From the NCBI GenBank assembly GCA_022496805.1, contig CM040085.1, positions 15,963,811 to 16,027,810 of the forward strand: a DNA stretch of 64,000 bases, given 5' to 3'. This stretch comes from Pohlia nutans. Lineage: Eukaryota; Streptophyta; Bryopsida; Bryales; Mniaceae. Positions 46,601 to 59,500 of this stretch are shown one piece after another. The position numbers were made by a program, and so were the translations under genes. Below the pieces are notes generated by a model. It ran no database searches. It had not been told where the DNA came from and worked only from the letters and a program-made list of their open reading frames with translations. The first letter of the stretch is position 1. Every line of letters begins with the position of its first letter.

Positions 46601-48769
46601 TTTGGGCGTTCCACTACTGTCTCAGGTAGGTTACGAATGCTTTGGTTGAATCGTAAATATGATGTTGAGAGATGAGTAGTCTCCGGCTGTCTGGATTTGG
46701 GATGCCATTATTCTTTCATTTCTATTTCCAGGTTGTGAGTGTCATGCTGAAGATTGTCTTACTCCGTGTTGTGTGATCGTGCCCAAAAATGGAGATGGTG
46801 TATTAAGTATCTTTCTTGAGTTGCTGTCAGTTGCAAGGGTGGTTTCCCGGCCTGTTGTAATATCATTAGTTGCTCTCTCCAATATCTTACAATATCTACT
46901 TCACTAAACGATAAGTTACTTGTTATTCAGGCAATTACACGTGAAGTTATAGCATATGGGTCACATGACGGAGCTCAGATTGAAGCTTTAGTTGCATGGG
47001 CTTTACCTTATGCTCAACGCTACATAAAGCAGCATCACGTGGACGTTTTCAACAACTTAAATGGTAAACGTATCAGAAAGCAATTGAAGAAGCTTCGTTT
47101 TGTGGTCGTTGATAAATTGTACTTTCGACATAGCCTGCAGTCTGGTCAAATACACTCATCCGGGAGAACTGAGTGTGGGTGTTTACTCGAGGTATGTCCT
47201 TCGCATTCATCCCTATATTTCATTGACTGGCAGACATTTGTTAGAGACGAGACTGTGCAAGTTGTTAGCTTGTTCGGCCTCCTCATATCACACAATGATG
47301 CTCTGCTGATCTAAGCTCATATTAGCAGCAAGTAATGAATCAAGCCCAAAATTTACTGACAGTCTTGGGATTGACAGTACAATACATTACACGTGGCAGC
47401 CGCTCGTTGTGAGGACCACTGTATGATTTACACGGAGCTGTCTCGGCTGTTCTTTTCTGGCCAAGTGAACCTGCAGTTGGCCAATTTTTTGCACCTCATC
47501 ACCATGATGGCCTCGTTAGGATCGCAAGAGGCTGACGTGGAGTTGTATATAGTCAACACACAAGGAGTTCAACCCTTATCTGATGGGGTTACTCTATGGA
47601 AGCTGAAACAGAGGCGTCAAGAATCCGACTCTGTGATGGAGGTCACTTCGCCTGGGAAGGACAGGTCATCACTTGCAGAGGTGTACTTGAAAAGACACGC
47701 GAAGGAAGAGGAGTCAGTCAACTTGTTGCCTGTCAAGGCGAAATCCAGTCACTCATATTCTGGGTGGCCACCCCGTTCTTGGATTCCTCTTCCCACTGTA
47801 AAGTCTACTGCAATGTCCTCGGTCCTGGTGAAGCCTGAATCTGGGCCTCTTGTAGCTGGTAGAATGGTGGACCGAATCCCAGCAGCAACATTCACTACAG
47901 AGATTCATTCAAGCGGAGTGTCTACCAGCCCAAATGCAAGTTCCTGGTATGCAACTGGTACCGATGTCGCATTGCCTACTGACAGGCCAGACCCTCGGAT
48001 GTTTGGCGCAACGTCTTCTGGAAGGCCATTTCAGCAGCTCATGGTAAGGAAAAGCCTTGGTGATTGTTGAAGTGTTTACGACTGCCAGATACTCCTTCTG
48101 TCCAGAAATAACTGTCCTAGTTTTTGGCATGTTTTTAACTTAACGCCTTTTTTTGCAAGAAAAGAAACCGTCTCATTACTTTAAAAATGGTCACTCTCAT
48201 GTAGTTTTTGTGTCACTCTCATTGCCCGCCCAGTTTGAAGTGGACAGGGCTCAATTTGAATTTTAAAACATAGGACAATTATGTGGGAAATAGAAAATGC
48301 CAAAAACTAGGGCAATTATTTCCGGACAAAGAGAGTATAATATCAATACTGGTTGCATGGCCTTTTGATGTTCTGAGCTAGGATGGGTGCAAGGTTTATG
48401 ATGTGATCATGTTGTGTGCAGGCACGGGAGCAGTTGGTAATGAATCCCACCACCGAGCAACAGCAAATTACGGGCCGGACAGGCGAGGAAGTAGCGTATC
48501 AGTATCTCATGCAGAAGTATGGGGCCAAGCATGTGACGTGGGTTAACGAAGATGGGGAAACCGGGGCTCCGTTTGACATGACAGTGCAAAATGAAGAGTC
48601 TGGGAAACAAGAGTTCTTCGAGGTGAAAACCACGCGGTCGCAAGATAAGGACTGGTTTGAAGTGTCAGCTCGCGAGTGGGAGTTCGCGCAGGTGCACGGG
48701 GATTTGTACACTGCTTCGTGTGATCCTTCCCAGCGCGGACAAGTCGTTCCAAATCATTCGGTTCTCTAA
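37699..48769 (+). CDS. NOV: NO VEIN-like protein with HSP90-type ATPase domain
   Basis: Fourteen exons: 37699-38196, 38416-38747, 39049-39589, 39682-39792, 40250-40427, 40577-41988, 42324-42536, 42674-43261, 43482-45490, 45730-46126, 46287-46625, 46931-47191, 47378-48043 and 48422-48769. All phases agree, giving about 2630 residues, the size of Arabidopsis NO VEIN. The N-terminus is Met/Pro-rich. The exon 6/7 junction forms the ATPase motif (LELVQNADDNLY), followed by IGHKGIGFKSVFRVTDAP, the GHKL-type ATP lid. The last exon begins the DUF3883 nuclease-like domain (GRTGEEVAYQYL, FFEVKTTRS). In Arabidopsis the nuclear protein is needed for auxin-dependent patterning and vein formation. The final exon appears frameshifted near 48709. 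A Stowaway MITE lies in the last intron, a TTAA-type end in the first. Confidence 0.92.
38273..38330. repeat. Single TTAA-type end in NO VEIN intron 1
   Basis: TTAACCCCTAAGCGTCC is followed by TCCACTGTGGA, a short palindrome, as in the paired elements. No right end was found in the 219-bp intron. Confidence 0.45.
48092..48335. mobile_element. Stowaway-type MITE in the last NO VEIN intron
   Basis: The element is flanked by TA on each side (48090-48091, 48336-48337). The left end is CTCCTTCTGTCCAGAAATAA; the right end, inverted, is CTCTCTTTGTCCGGAAATAA. Both continue into CCTAGTTTTTGGCA. This is the plant Stowaway consensus (CTCCCTCCGT-CC-AAATAA), a Tc1/mariner derivative of 244 bp. Confidence 0.85.
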
Positions 48770-48896
48770 TCCTGTCAAGCTCTGCCGAGACCGTGTTATT
48801 CAGCTTGCTCTCATCCTCCCTTTTAATCATCCCTTAGGTACACCTGGAGCTCCGTCTCCGCAAAGTATCCAGGTAGCTACATACAGTCCAAACTGA
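48709..48896 (+). other. Out-of-frame continuation of the NO VEIN C-terminus
   Basis: In the +1-shifted frame the last exon continues LLRVILPSADKSFQIIRF and then SNPVKLCRDRVIQLALILP, ending at a stop at 48894-48896. This is the ending expected of the DUF3883 domain (the NP..LC..I-L-L-LP pattern). In the gene's own frame the sequence instead reads ASCDPSQRGQVVPNHSVL and stops at 48769. A one-base insertion near 48709-48712, or an assembly error there, explains both. Confidence 0.65.
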
Positions 48897-49062
48897 CTTG
48901 TCCGTAAACCAGTTGCAAGTCAGTTTAGCCATGTGGAAAGAGAAGCGTACAGGCGGCCAGGTTTTGAGATTTTGCAAGTAAGTTCGAAACCTATGCTGTA
49001 GCGATCGATGTTCAATACTGTATCTCATTATTCAGTGTTAACCGATAAAAGTTATCACTCTC

Positions 49063-49252
49063 AAGGTTCTTTAGCTCTTGCTCTCACTTTATGAAAGTTC
49101 AAAAATTCAGAACATGTGATTCTTGAGGCGGGGCTACTGTGGACTTCCAACCCTCCATTGTCATTCTTTAGGTAAAAAATGACGTGGCATTTCCAATATT
49201 CTAGAATCCGCTACAGCGATTCTTGTGCAATGATTCTTATTCCAAGGTACAA
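49063..49252. repeat. Partial copy of the TACATAAGG element
   Basis: This 190-bp stretch is highly similar to 57307-57548. It shares ACATGTGATTCTTGAGGCGG, GGCTACTGTGGACTTCCAAC and GCTACAGCGATTCT. The left end (AAGGTTCTTTAG) is kept and the right end is lost. It lies about 300 bp downstream of the NO VEIN stop codon. Confidence 0.75.
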
Positions 49253-49942
49253 AACCATTGTTTCAACAATGTGTGCAAGTTTCTAGTTTGTCTTTTGCAT
49301 GATTTTCTTGTTTAAAAGTACTGTTGGCTGTCATGACTGTTTGCAAGTTTTTGAAAGGAAGGTTGGCATGACTGGCGTCTGAGAAATTGACTGCCATTTA
49401 GGATTTGTTTCAGAATCCAAGTTAGTTTTGGTGGAAAAAGATTAAATGTAGATTCTCTTTGTATATAAAAATGCTCAGCCAGTTGGCTTTAGAAAGGTAT
49501 GTACACTTTGAAGCATGCCTTGATTTTTGTTTAGCCCAACCAAATGTTATAACAATTGGCATTTTCATCATGTGACACATGGGTGCAAATGTGCTAAAAG
49601 TACCCACCTTGATTCCTATGGACAAAGTGGTGCCCCCTTCTGTTACAATCCTTGCCAACAATGCTATTGGAGGGCGATTGCCATAAACTGCTTTCATGTT
49701 TGCTTTTACACTTGCAATCACAATTGGTTTCACAACCTTTTTTATGAAACAATAAAAAATATGGCTTAATCCCTAAATGTCCGAAGGGGGTCACCCACCC
49801 AAAACTGCCTCATTTTGGTCATCTTTGTTGATGATCACTGAATGATTTTCAAAACACTTTTTCCACATTCCAACTTTGATATGGACAATCTTGCTTTGAT
49901 GAACTCCCAAACCAAAAAAAAAGAGTTGAAAAGATGACATAG
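49253..49942. other. Spacer with a single TTAA-type end
   Basis: TTAATCCCTAAATGTCC at 49766 resembles a TTAA-type left end with one change; no partner was found. No gene is present. Confidence 0.35.
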
Positions 49943-50746
49943 TTAACCCTTTTATTAGTGCCTAGCTGACCACATTATAGTTAGTGGAGTGTCGAAAACG
50001 CAAATTACAGAAAAATCCGTGAAGAATTGAATTTTGAATTGTGAAGTTTAGAGCTGGAGATTTATAATACACATCTTCTAGAAAAAGAAAATTTCAATTT
50101 GGAGTTGTGCAACTATCAAAATATCTATGAACATAACGAAAAATATTGTAAATACTTGAAAATATAGTAAATACTTACAAATACAACACACGTACTATGC
50201 GGGATTTCTTGTGTTTGGAAGTTTGTTATCTTGTTTTATTTTTTTGAATTGTGTTCTCTTGTTCATGTTCCACTAGTGTATGTATTGCGATCTTGATCAA
50301 TGTACCAACTCCGTTCAATTTTTAACATATGAATTTTTGTCCTAAACCGTATATGGATAAGTCACTCTCACTTATAAAATCCACATTCAGTTTGTTCTTG
50401 ATATGAAATGTTGCAACGGAGAGGTGTTGACATAGTTCATTGTTGAACTTCTTCTCTTTCATTTTTGAAAATTTAACCCAAATTCTATTTAACTTTGAAG
50501 TCACATACCTTCCAGAACCTCATTTGTGAGTATGCATCATACAGTTCAAAAACACACTATAATCTTGCAATTCCACCATTGGATGATTATTAATTTTGGC
50601 AAATTGTCTCCACTCTAGTTGAAGATACAATTGTATGGTTACTTTTTAATTTAATCCATTCTATTTCTGATAGTATCAATCACGGTAAAAAACACTATTG
50701 AAAACTAGTGCACAAAGCTACAATACCCTAGGCACTAAAGGGTTAA
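49943..50746. mobile_element. TTAA-type element, copy 2 of the 0.8-kb family
   Basis: The left end is TTAACCCTTTTATTAGTGCC and the right end, inverted, TTAACCCTTTAGTGCCTAG. The left end carries a 4-base insertion. The interior is a diverged copy of 30502-31312 in the same orientation. TTAA is present at both ends. Confidence 0.75.
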
Positions 50747-51894
50747 CAAGATGCATGACTCAATTTGACAAGATGTTCAATTCATTAGCATTTTTCCAAA
50801 GACCTTGTAATGTGTGGGGGTACGAAGGAAAGCAAGAGATTTTGACTAAATTAGATTATACCTTCAACTCTTGTCCTATTGGAAGAGCCCACAATTCATA
50901 GCATGCAACTCATATGAGCTGGAATTTTTTTCCTTTGAGGTGCCCAATGAATCTCATTGGTTTTGATTTTTTGGCAAGCCTATCCAAAGTGTTGAAGTTG
51001 ATTTCAACATTGAGGTGTTTCACTTTAGAAAATTCCCTTGAATGGAGTTTTGATGAGTCCAAAAGCACATTTGAAGCCTGATACCCTAAATTAAAATTTG
51101 TGGTCGCAGTTAGGTGTGGAACAACACATAGTTTCCTTTAACATACTAAACCTTGCGAGCTTACCTTTTTTTGAAGATCCTTGCTTATGACTTCTACTCA
51201 GTTGAACCAAGTGGGGTTTTTAAAATGCCAAAATGAACTTATTTAAGGCATTTATACTTCTTTAAAATAGAACCAAAGTAAATTAAAAAGAGAATCAAGG
51301 TTAAAATGGAGATTAAAAGAGATTTTGGGTGTGGGAATCAGGAAACCGTGTTCTTTAAAGGTTAACTTCATAAAATAAAGCTCGAGTTCAAATTTGGATA
51401 AATTTATAAACATTTGAGGTACCAGAAACACATCCAAAATTAAAAGCACCTATCCACAACTCCTTTCACAATTCTTTTGGATTCCTAAACATGAGAGTTA
51501 AAGTTAAAATTTTTACTATAGAAAGTTTGAAGTTAAGTGAATCACCAACAGATTTTAGATCATTTGGATTTGTAGATTTCACAATGTCATCTTGAAGTTG
51601 TACAAGTATGAAAAAAAAAAGTGTCTATATACCAAGTAGGTCCTTTAAGCACGTTTGCACCCACATAGCAACAGATTAAATTTCACACAATTAATTTTTT
51701 TAATATGATTCAATGTATTTATTATCCACATTAATCCAAAATTTGTTCTATTCAAGATGAATACAAAGGTTCAAAGGGCGGTACAAACTTTGAGATCCAA
51801 CAAGTTTTATAACCATGATTGCATTTTGATTCAAAATTTTATACACATGTACAGAACCTCACATTCAACAATGTTTGTGTTTGTACTTATATAC
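50747..51894. other. AT-rich spacer
   Basis: No coding frame with a recognisable domain, RNA gene or clear repeat was seen. Confidence 0.4.
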
Positions 51895-53059
51895 TTAACC
51901 CCTAATTGCCCAAGCATCCATATTTTATAATGCATCTTTGCAATTCTCCAAATTTGGAGAGGGTTGTGGCCATTTAGACGTTAAATTACTTATTCTCGTG
52001 CCATGGTTGTTTGTATGCAAATGTTCCAAAGTTTGAACCACTTTTGAATGTCAATGTATGGATAGTATTTAAAAGCCACAACAATGTCAAAAGAAAAAGA
52101 ACCTTTCCAATACTACACCGATTATTGCCATTACTGTGAAACACACTAATTGTTTTAAAATGGCTACATTTTTTTACGCAAGATAATTTTTTTTATGAAA
52201 TATGTTTATAGACATTCTACTACATCACTAGTACCAATATCTTCAACATTGGTAAAAACATTTGCCTTCTGTAAAAAGTTATGGCCTTGAGTAAATAGTT
52301 AGTGTGTTTCACAACAATGGCAATAATAGGTGTAGTATGTAATGCTATGTTATAGATAATATGGCAAGTGCCTATTTTAAATAAAAATGTATACCAGCAA
52401 TCTTCAAGTCTCTTTATAATGATTTTTCAATAAAACCCTATTATACAATCCTCATAAAACTTTTAAAACCCTAATAAAAAATCTTAACCCCTATACGTCC
52501 TCACCCTTGTCCAATTTGGACAGTTTTGAAAAGATGAATCAAAAAATGCAACTAAGATGAATATTTTGAACTTGATATATGAATAAAAGTTGTACACTAT
52601 GAATTTTAGATTCTATCCATATGGTTAGATCTGCGATTGCTTTCACCAATATTTTTCTATAAACTTTGGAATATAAAATTCAAAATTATTTTGTAATTTG
52701 ATTACAAATAAGATATTGACAATTTGTGAATGAAATTTGTTGTGATAGGTTAAAATGTAATACTTTATGTGTAGTGATTTTTGGAGATTTTTTGATTGCT
52801 TAATTTTATGAGGTTTTTTTTCAAGAGCACTTTTAGACTAAAATCTTTGAAATTTTTGGTGAAACAATACAACATAAAATGAGGCATAAAGTTTCACGAA
52901 TCATCCCCTCTCTAATTGGATCACACATGCACAACGCTAACTTCCCATAAAAAAATTCACTAAAAAAATTTTACTGCAAAAAGTGCATGATGGATGAGAA
53001 ATCGGAGTTTGATTCTATACATCATGCAAAATATGCATGGTTGGGCAGTTAAGGGTTAA
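51895..53059. mobile_element. TTAA-type element, 1165 bp, with a nested second left end
   Basis: The left end is TTAACCCCTAATTGCCCAAG; the right end, inverted, is TTAACCCTTAACTGCCCAAC. Both continue into (C)ATCCATATTTT or CATGCATATTTT. A second left end, TTAACCCCTATACGTCC with palindrome GTCCAATTTGGAC, lies at 52494. The DNA after it (52553-52872) is an inverted copy of 1910-2245. One element therefore seems to have inserted in another. Confidence 0.6.
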
Positions 53060-53543
53060 AATTCTACACAAATGACAATTTCTACATACCCTTCATCACA
53101 TTCAACAAAACTTGCTTAGTCTCTTCCTTGCAGTAGAGATAATAAATCCGACACTAAATTCGAAACAGCTCATTACCGTATTCAGATAAAAGAAAAGAAC
53201 TATTCCTAGTTTAAAGCAGGAATGCTCATGAGTTGCACACCATGCGAGCTGAGTCCTCAACAACCCTAAAACCTTAAACCCTAAAAAAAACCTAAATACG
53301 CTGATTTGACTGCAACTTGCCTAGGATCTCAATCATAATGCCAAATAACATACTCCACTTGTGACGTGCAGCTGGAGTAATCACCAAACTCATGAATGCA
53401 TGACTTTGTTACAACAGGAGCCGGACAGGAATATGATCATGATATACATTGGTACGAATTCCCCTCTTCTGCTCAACCTGACAAGCAGCTCAGTGGTAGA
53501 AAGTACCTCATGAAAAGAACAGACCAAGAGTGACAATTTGACA
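53060..53543. other. 3' flank of the RecG gene
   Basis: Non-coding. A run of CCCTAAA-like words lies near 53263-53290. It should contain the RecG 3' untranslated region (minus strand). Confidence 0.4.
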
Positions 53544-56500
53544 CTAACCTAAAGAACGTGGTGGTCGACGTATGCTCAGCTCCTGCTTGGCACGAGGTAA
53601 ACCTTTGAGACCATGGTAAGTGGAAAGAATTTCCTGCACATGAAAACAAATTTTTAAAAGGAACAAATTATTCATCGACTGTCATGCTTCCTGTTTCATT
53701 ATTGGGGATGGGATATTAACCCCTAACTGCCTGGGAAGACATATACATCCCATCCATCCCTTTCATCTGTTATATGAAACTACATATGATATTTTTAAAA
53801 TTAGAATCGAGTTGGCTTTCCATCTCTACAATCAGAAACTCCACTACATGCTTTTTCGAATGATGAAAAATCAAAATGCTCATGTATGTCTACAACCTCA
53901 TTTTTACAATACACAGTAAAATTTACGGTTTACAACACATCAAACAAGAAATTTAGTGTACTTATTGAAACATAATGAGTTTGAGCCTATCATACCAAAA
54001 TTCAAATACTAAAAATAAAATATCTAGTTTTGGTAAATTTTCAAAGTTAAATGCCACTACATTTATTTGATAAAGATCTATGATTTAAAATATAAAAAAT
54101 TCTATGATTGTGCAAAGAAATTCAAATCATCATGATTAACATCTTTGTAGACATCTACTTCCAAAAAGTTGTAGAAAGTGGTACATTTAAGTTTTGCCCA
54201 AAACCCTCAGAAGATTGATTCAGACAGTTTCTCCCCTTAGAACATTATTTTTTTGTGAACTCAGAAATTCCAATCGCATACCTCAGCAGCAGCACGCGCA
54301 CGCTCTAGAATTTGCCCGTCTTGATCAAGCCTTGCGATGCTGAACTCGGGAACATAACCGGACTGCCTTTTTCCTAACATTTCCCCGGGTCCTCTTAGTT
54401 TAAGATCTATCTCAGCCAAGTAGAATCCATCATTAGAATGCTCGAGGAGCCCCAGACGATCTAAGGATGCCGAGGTAGATCCCAGTAATATACATTTGGA
54501 GTCCCGACTGCCACGTCCTACACGTCCCCTGAGCTGGTGAAGTTGTGCCATCCCATATCGTTCAGCGTGCTCGATGACTATCATGGATGCCTCAGGGATG
54601 TCAATTCCAACTTCAATAACGGTTGTGGAAACAAGAATCTGTGATTTTCCAGCCTTAAAAAGCTCCATTGCTGCTTCTTTCTCATGGGCCTAATCAGATG
54701 CAGAGAATATTTGTCAGGATTGCCCGCATCATCACAAAAGACCCCCATTACATTCACAAAGTTTTTAATGTTAAGTTGATAGGCTTTAGATCTCATGTTA
54801 CGATAATGATAAGTTAAATGTCAGTGTAACACAAATGGTGTTACCATGTCAGTGTGATGTTAGTGTTCTTGGGCATTGCCTATTAAGTTGACTATTAATA
54901 ACTTAATGGGGGTCTTTTGAGATGAGCTTTCATTATGCAGATGACGAAAAATAAAACAAGTACGTTTCCTTCAGAGCGAAAGAACAAATTGTAATGGTAA
55001 AATCAGAACCTTCAGGCGACCATGAACAAGTCCACATTGGAAATCTTGAAACTCTTCCGCGAGCGTCTCAAACTCCGTTTCAGCTGCTCGTAGTTCTGGT
55101 AATTCCTCTGATAACCCAATTACTGGGTACACCACGAACACCCTACCTCCAGTCTCCAGCTCCTCTCTCATCATCTGCAACCAGTGAGAACAACAATAAG
55201 TTGCTAATCAACCAGTCGGTAAGCCCACAAAAAAATTCTTGAAGAAAATGAGTATGTGATTGATTCGCAAGCTTTTCTCATGCTAGCGGTTGATGACCAG
55301 GCTTCAATCCAAGTTATCTACGAGAAATATCAGTAGACAATGCTAAAGAGGTGGCTCATTCCTCGATGATTGTATAGAAGCTCCATGCGATCAGATTGCT
55401 AAGTTTGCAATTCCATGTAACAAAATGCAGTCACTGCAGAACATGGTCTGAATCGGAGAGGACAAGACCTTGTACACTTCCTGGCGCCCTTTAACGTTCC
55501 CCTGAAATGCCAGGGTGGTTGTCTTCGGTCGCCCAGGTGGCAACTCCGTTATCTGGACAAAAAATTTGGATACTTTCAAATACTCAACCAACAAGCACAC
55601 ATATGGTTAAAATGAACTGCTTCCAAAAGACGGTCAAAACAACCTTCGACACCCCTAGTAATTGTGAGAACACTTTCAAAGCAGACGAAATCGTGTCCCT
55701 GAACTGGCAGGGTCTTTCACATAATGACAAGCAAGAGAAAATAAAGGGCCAAGAAATAAACCTGACTTATTGACATGTCTCCATGCATTGCCAATGCTAA
55801 AGTGCGAGGTATGGGAGTGGCTGACATTGCCAGCACATGCGGGGCAGTCAGAAGGACATTCGAAGCTCCCTCCTTTTCACCGTCCACACCCTCAACTGAC
55901 TCACTGTTCTCACCACTGGGCATCACCCCATTGTCTCGAACCTGAGAAAATCAAATACCAACATAATAAGGGATAAGATAATACATGAAGTCACTAAGAG
56001 TAAATTCCGGACACAAGTTATGAGCATCAAAATTCTTCTTCTGAAAAATTGTTCGGAGTAAATCGCTTGATTGCAAAGCACACAGAAACCAAGGAATCGA
56101 GGTACATAATCTTGACCTTGCTATTTAGGCGCCCACGCTGTGCAACACCAAAACGGTGTTGTTCATCCACAACAGCTAAACCCAAGTTTGCAAACTTAAC
56201 GCTCTCAGAAATAAGGCTGTGGGTTCCAATTGCGAGTGAAATCTCCCCGCTCTCCAATCCCTGAAAGAATATTTCAACCACAAATATATCATCTCAAGCG
56301 CAACGTCCCAAAAAGCACATATCCTCTTAGCACATATCCTCTTCAAAATGCAATCCCTAGATAATTGAAGGTGATATCCGGTGCAAAAATTTATCAATAT
56401 CGATAATCTGAGGGTAACTCCAAATTAATCGTTACTTCGAAAGTTACCAAAGACGAGTGCAGCAAAGCCCCTAAGTGCCTAGATGCCAAAAGTGGCCCCG

Positions 56501-59500
56501 TCCATACCTGTGGAAGTTTCAAGGTAGAAGAATATACTAATAGAACGAAGAAAACCCACGCCCTTCATTTTTTAATTACTACGATGGATATCTCTTTTCT
56601 ATGTCTTCAGAGTTCGGCTATGAGCATCCGAAGTGGACTTTCTGTTTTTAGTTCAGGTACTAAGGGATTAAAGAGTATTATTCGCTTCAATCCAGGCTAT
56701 CGCTTACATCGTGCAGTGAACAGCCACTTCCCAATGGCTGCATTTCCAGATCAGTTCCGTGGCCGTGAAAAAATAGCATGCATTTGCTTCAAACAAAGAG
56801 CAAACAAAAGTAAAACGACCTACACAAAATTTCTTTGCATTTTGGACATAACATAATGTTTTAGCAAGAAATCCAGGGCTTATGGATACCGATGTAAGAA
56901 ATTTAGAACTTACATTTCGTATGTTACGAGCTTTAGCGGTAGGAGTAGACCCAGTTAGTAGAGCTAGCCGTGGTCGTTCATGGTCTTCCAAAACGTCCAG
57001 CCACCCCATTATTCTTTGATAATGTTGGATGGCTAAAAATTCAGTAGGTGCCATTAAAGCTCCCTACACCAGAGTACAATTCTGTCAGCATCACCCATAT
57101 CTTTCCTTCCGGTTCTTGCTATTCTCTTCTGCTATATTCCCCATGGCCTAGTATTTCCAACACCGACAGAATTGATATTTATAAGCATCATAAATAATTC
57201 CCTCTAATACACAGAAAAAAGAGTGAATAACGACAAATATTTGCCTCATAAGTACTTTTCATGAGAAAAGAAAACACATCACACCACCGCTTTTTTCCTT
57301 CTTCCTTACATAAGGTTCTTTAGGCCTTGCAAGGGTTCACCCTTTTGCTCTCACTGCATGAAAGATAAACAATTCAAAACATGTGATTCTTGAGGCGGGG
57401 CTACTGTGGACTTCCAACTCTCCACCATCATTCTTAAGGTAAAGAATTACATGGCATGTCCAATATTCCAGAATATCCGCTACAGCGATTCTCGTGCAAT
57501 GATTCTTATTCCTAGGTACAGCTTACAAGCGCTAAAGAACCTTATGTACCATTGGCATAAGCCCGTCCCCTTCCACAAAAAGTATGTTCATAGGACTTTT
57601 ATAAATAAAAAACGGGAGATAGACCTGACCTGGTATCCAGCGTCGATCACTTCAATAAGGCCAAGGAAAGCAACCACAGTCTTCCCACATCCTACATCTC
57701 CCTGCAAGCACAATAAACAACACCGAGAACTGAAGAGTACACTTATTCACCACCGTGGACTACCAACATGTACTGAAAAAAAGCATGCATGCAGGCTCTC
57801 GGATCACAGCAATTCACTAATTATCACTCCATATAACTGATTACATTTTGATAGCCACCTCTAGTTCCTAAAACGAACAAGGTAAAAGGTGTTCATATGA
57901 AGTAATGGAGTGTGGCCTACACAAAATGCTAACAAGAACTACCTGATATACATGTAGAGAGGCAGATGCATTAAGCACTTTTTCCAAAGCCTCTCAGAAC
58001 TGACTACTTAATCTTGTCTCACCAAATCAAATTCAAGAGCAATATGACTTTCCTGGTACCTGCAAAAGACGACTCATTGGAACCGGTCTTTGAAGATCCC
58101 ACATTATTTCAGAAGCTGCCTTCTTTTGAGAGTTTGTCAACGTGTAGGGCAGTGAGTTCACCAACTTCAGAGTCAACGGTGACCACTGCTCCATGTCTAA
58201 AGTGCCACATTCTCCCACAATTGATGGCCCTGAAGATCCCAAGCACTTGTCTGCCAATTGCTGTCTTTGAAGAAGCAATCCTAGCTGCACAAACACAGCA
58301 GTACATACGCTGTGTTGGGCATAACTTCGAGGAAAAGATTCTGAAGTGCGACTGATCTACCAGACCGGTACAAACTTAGTCGAAAATTATCTAGAGAATC
58401 CAAAAGCTTCCGTCCAGTCTAATGGCGAGAACCTGAAGGTAGAAGAACTCATCAAACACAAGTCTCTGGCGAGCCTGTTCAGCATCTTTTGAGTCCTGAG
58501 GAGTGTGTATCCCAAAGTATGCCTGCAATCAAAACTTAAACTGAAAGTGTGAGGTGGCAAATAAAACATCTCTATGAACTTATATTAAATTCTTGTACAA
58601 AATAAGCATCATTCAGTAAGGCACTGTAGAAACTTGACGTCGCTTTGTATTTAGAAGCTTTAGAAGAGCTTATGAAATAAAATACACCCCGCAACACATT
58701 AGGGACATGAAAATTTATCTATCTTGAAAGTTTATCATGATATTGGGATCCTCTTCAATACCTGCCGTAATTCCACAAACTCGTACTTCTCCCGGATGTC
58801 TTTCGGAAGTGGATCGAGATCCAATGGAAGGGCTGGCAATAGTCTGCGGGAGTAGAGAGTAAACATAATTTATAACCAGAGTCCTATAACCATATATGTG
58901 TATGTATGTATGTATACACACACACACCCCAATGGAGAGCTTGATTTCCACATCACTGGCATGCCCAAGCTTCAGAAGCAGAACTCAAGGTAAAGATTAA
59001 GACTAAAGCAGTCTCTATTCGAGATCCCAGAGTAGTAAAGATTCAGAAAACCATTGGTTTAATCTACCGGTGATTCCTTCACCGTTAGAATCGCTGTAGT
59101 TATACCAGTAATACAAAGCAGAACAGGAAGAAGTGAAAGATTACCGCTGAATGCAGAATTCCAATGTTTTGGGTTGCAACCCACCCTTAGAAGGATAGAC
59201 AGGGTATGGTTTTCCACTCATCTCAAGTTCAGGTTTCATCTCATAATCACCATCCACGGTCGAGTCGTTGGAGCCCTGGTCCCAAAGTTCCAGATTGTAT
59301 TCCCTTATTTCAAAGTGGTTCTCAAGAGGCAGCGCTTTCACCTGTAACAGCCCATCTCTGTGAGCCTCTAATCCATGTGATCAATAAGCACGTCAACATA
59401 CGTTTGGACTGAAACGATTGCAAAAACTATCACAAACATTAAAGGAACCGATTGATGCAGGACAAAGAGACAAATTTCCAGACTAAGATCATTAAATTGT

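Noticed and set aside
48691..48732. A 42-bp mini-intron (GTGCAC..CCCAG) that might explain the NO VEIN frameshift
   Set aside because: It is too short for a plant intron, and removing it does not restore the frame of the conserved C-terminus.
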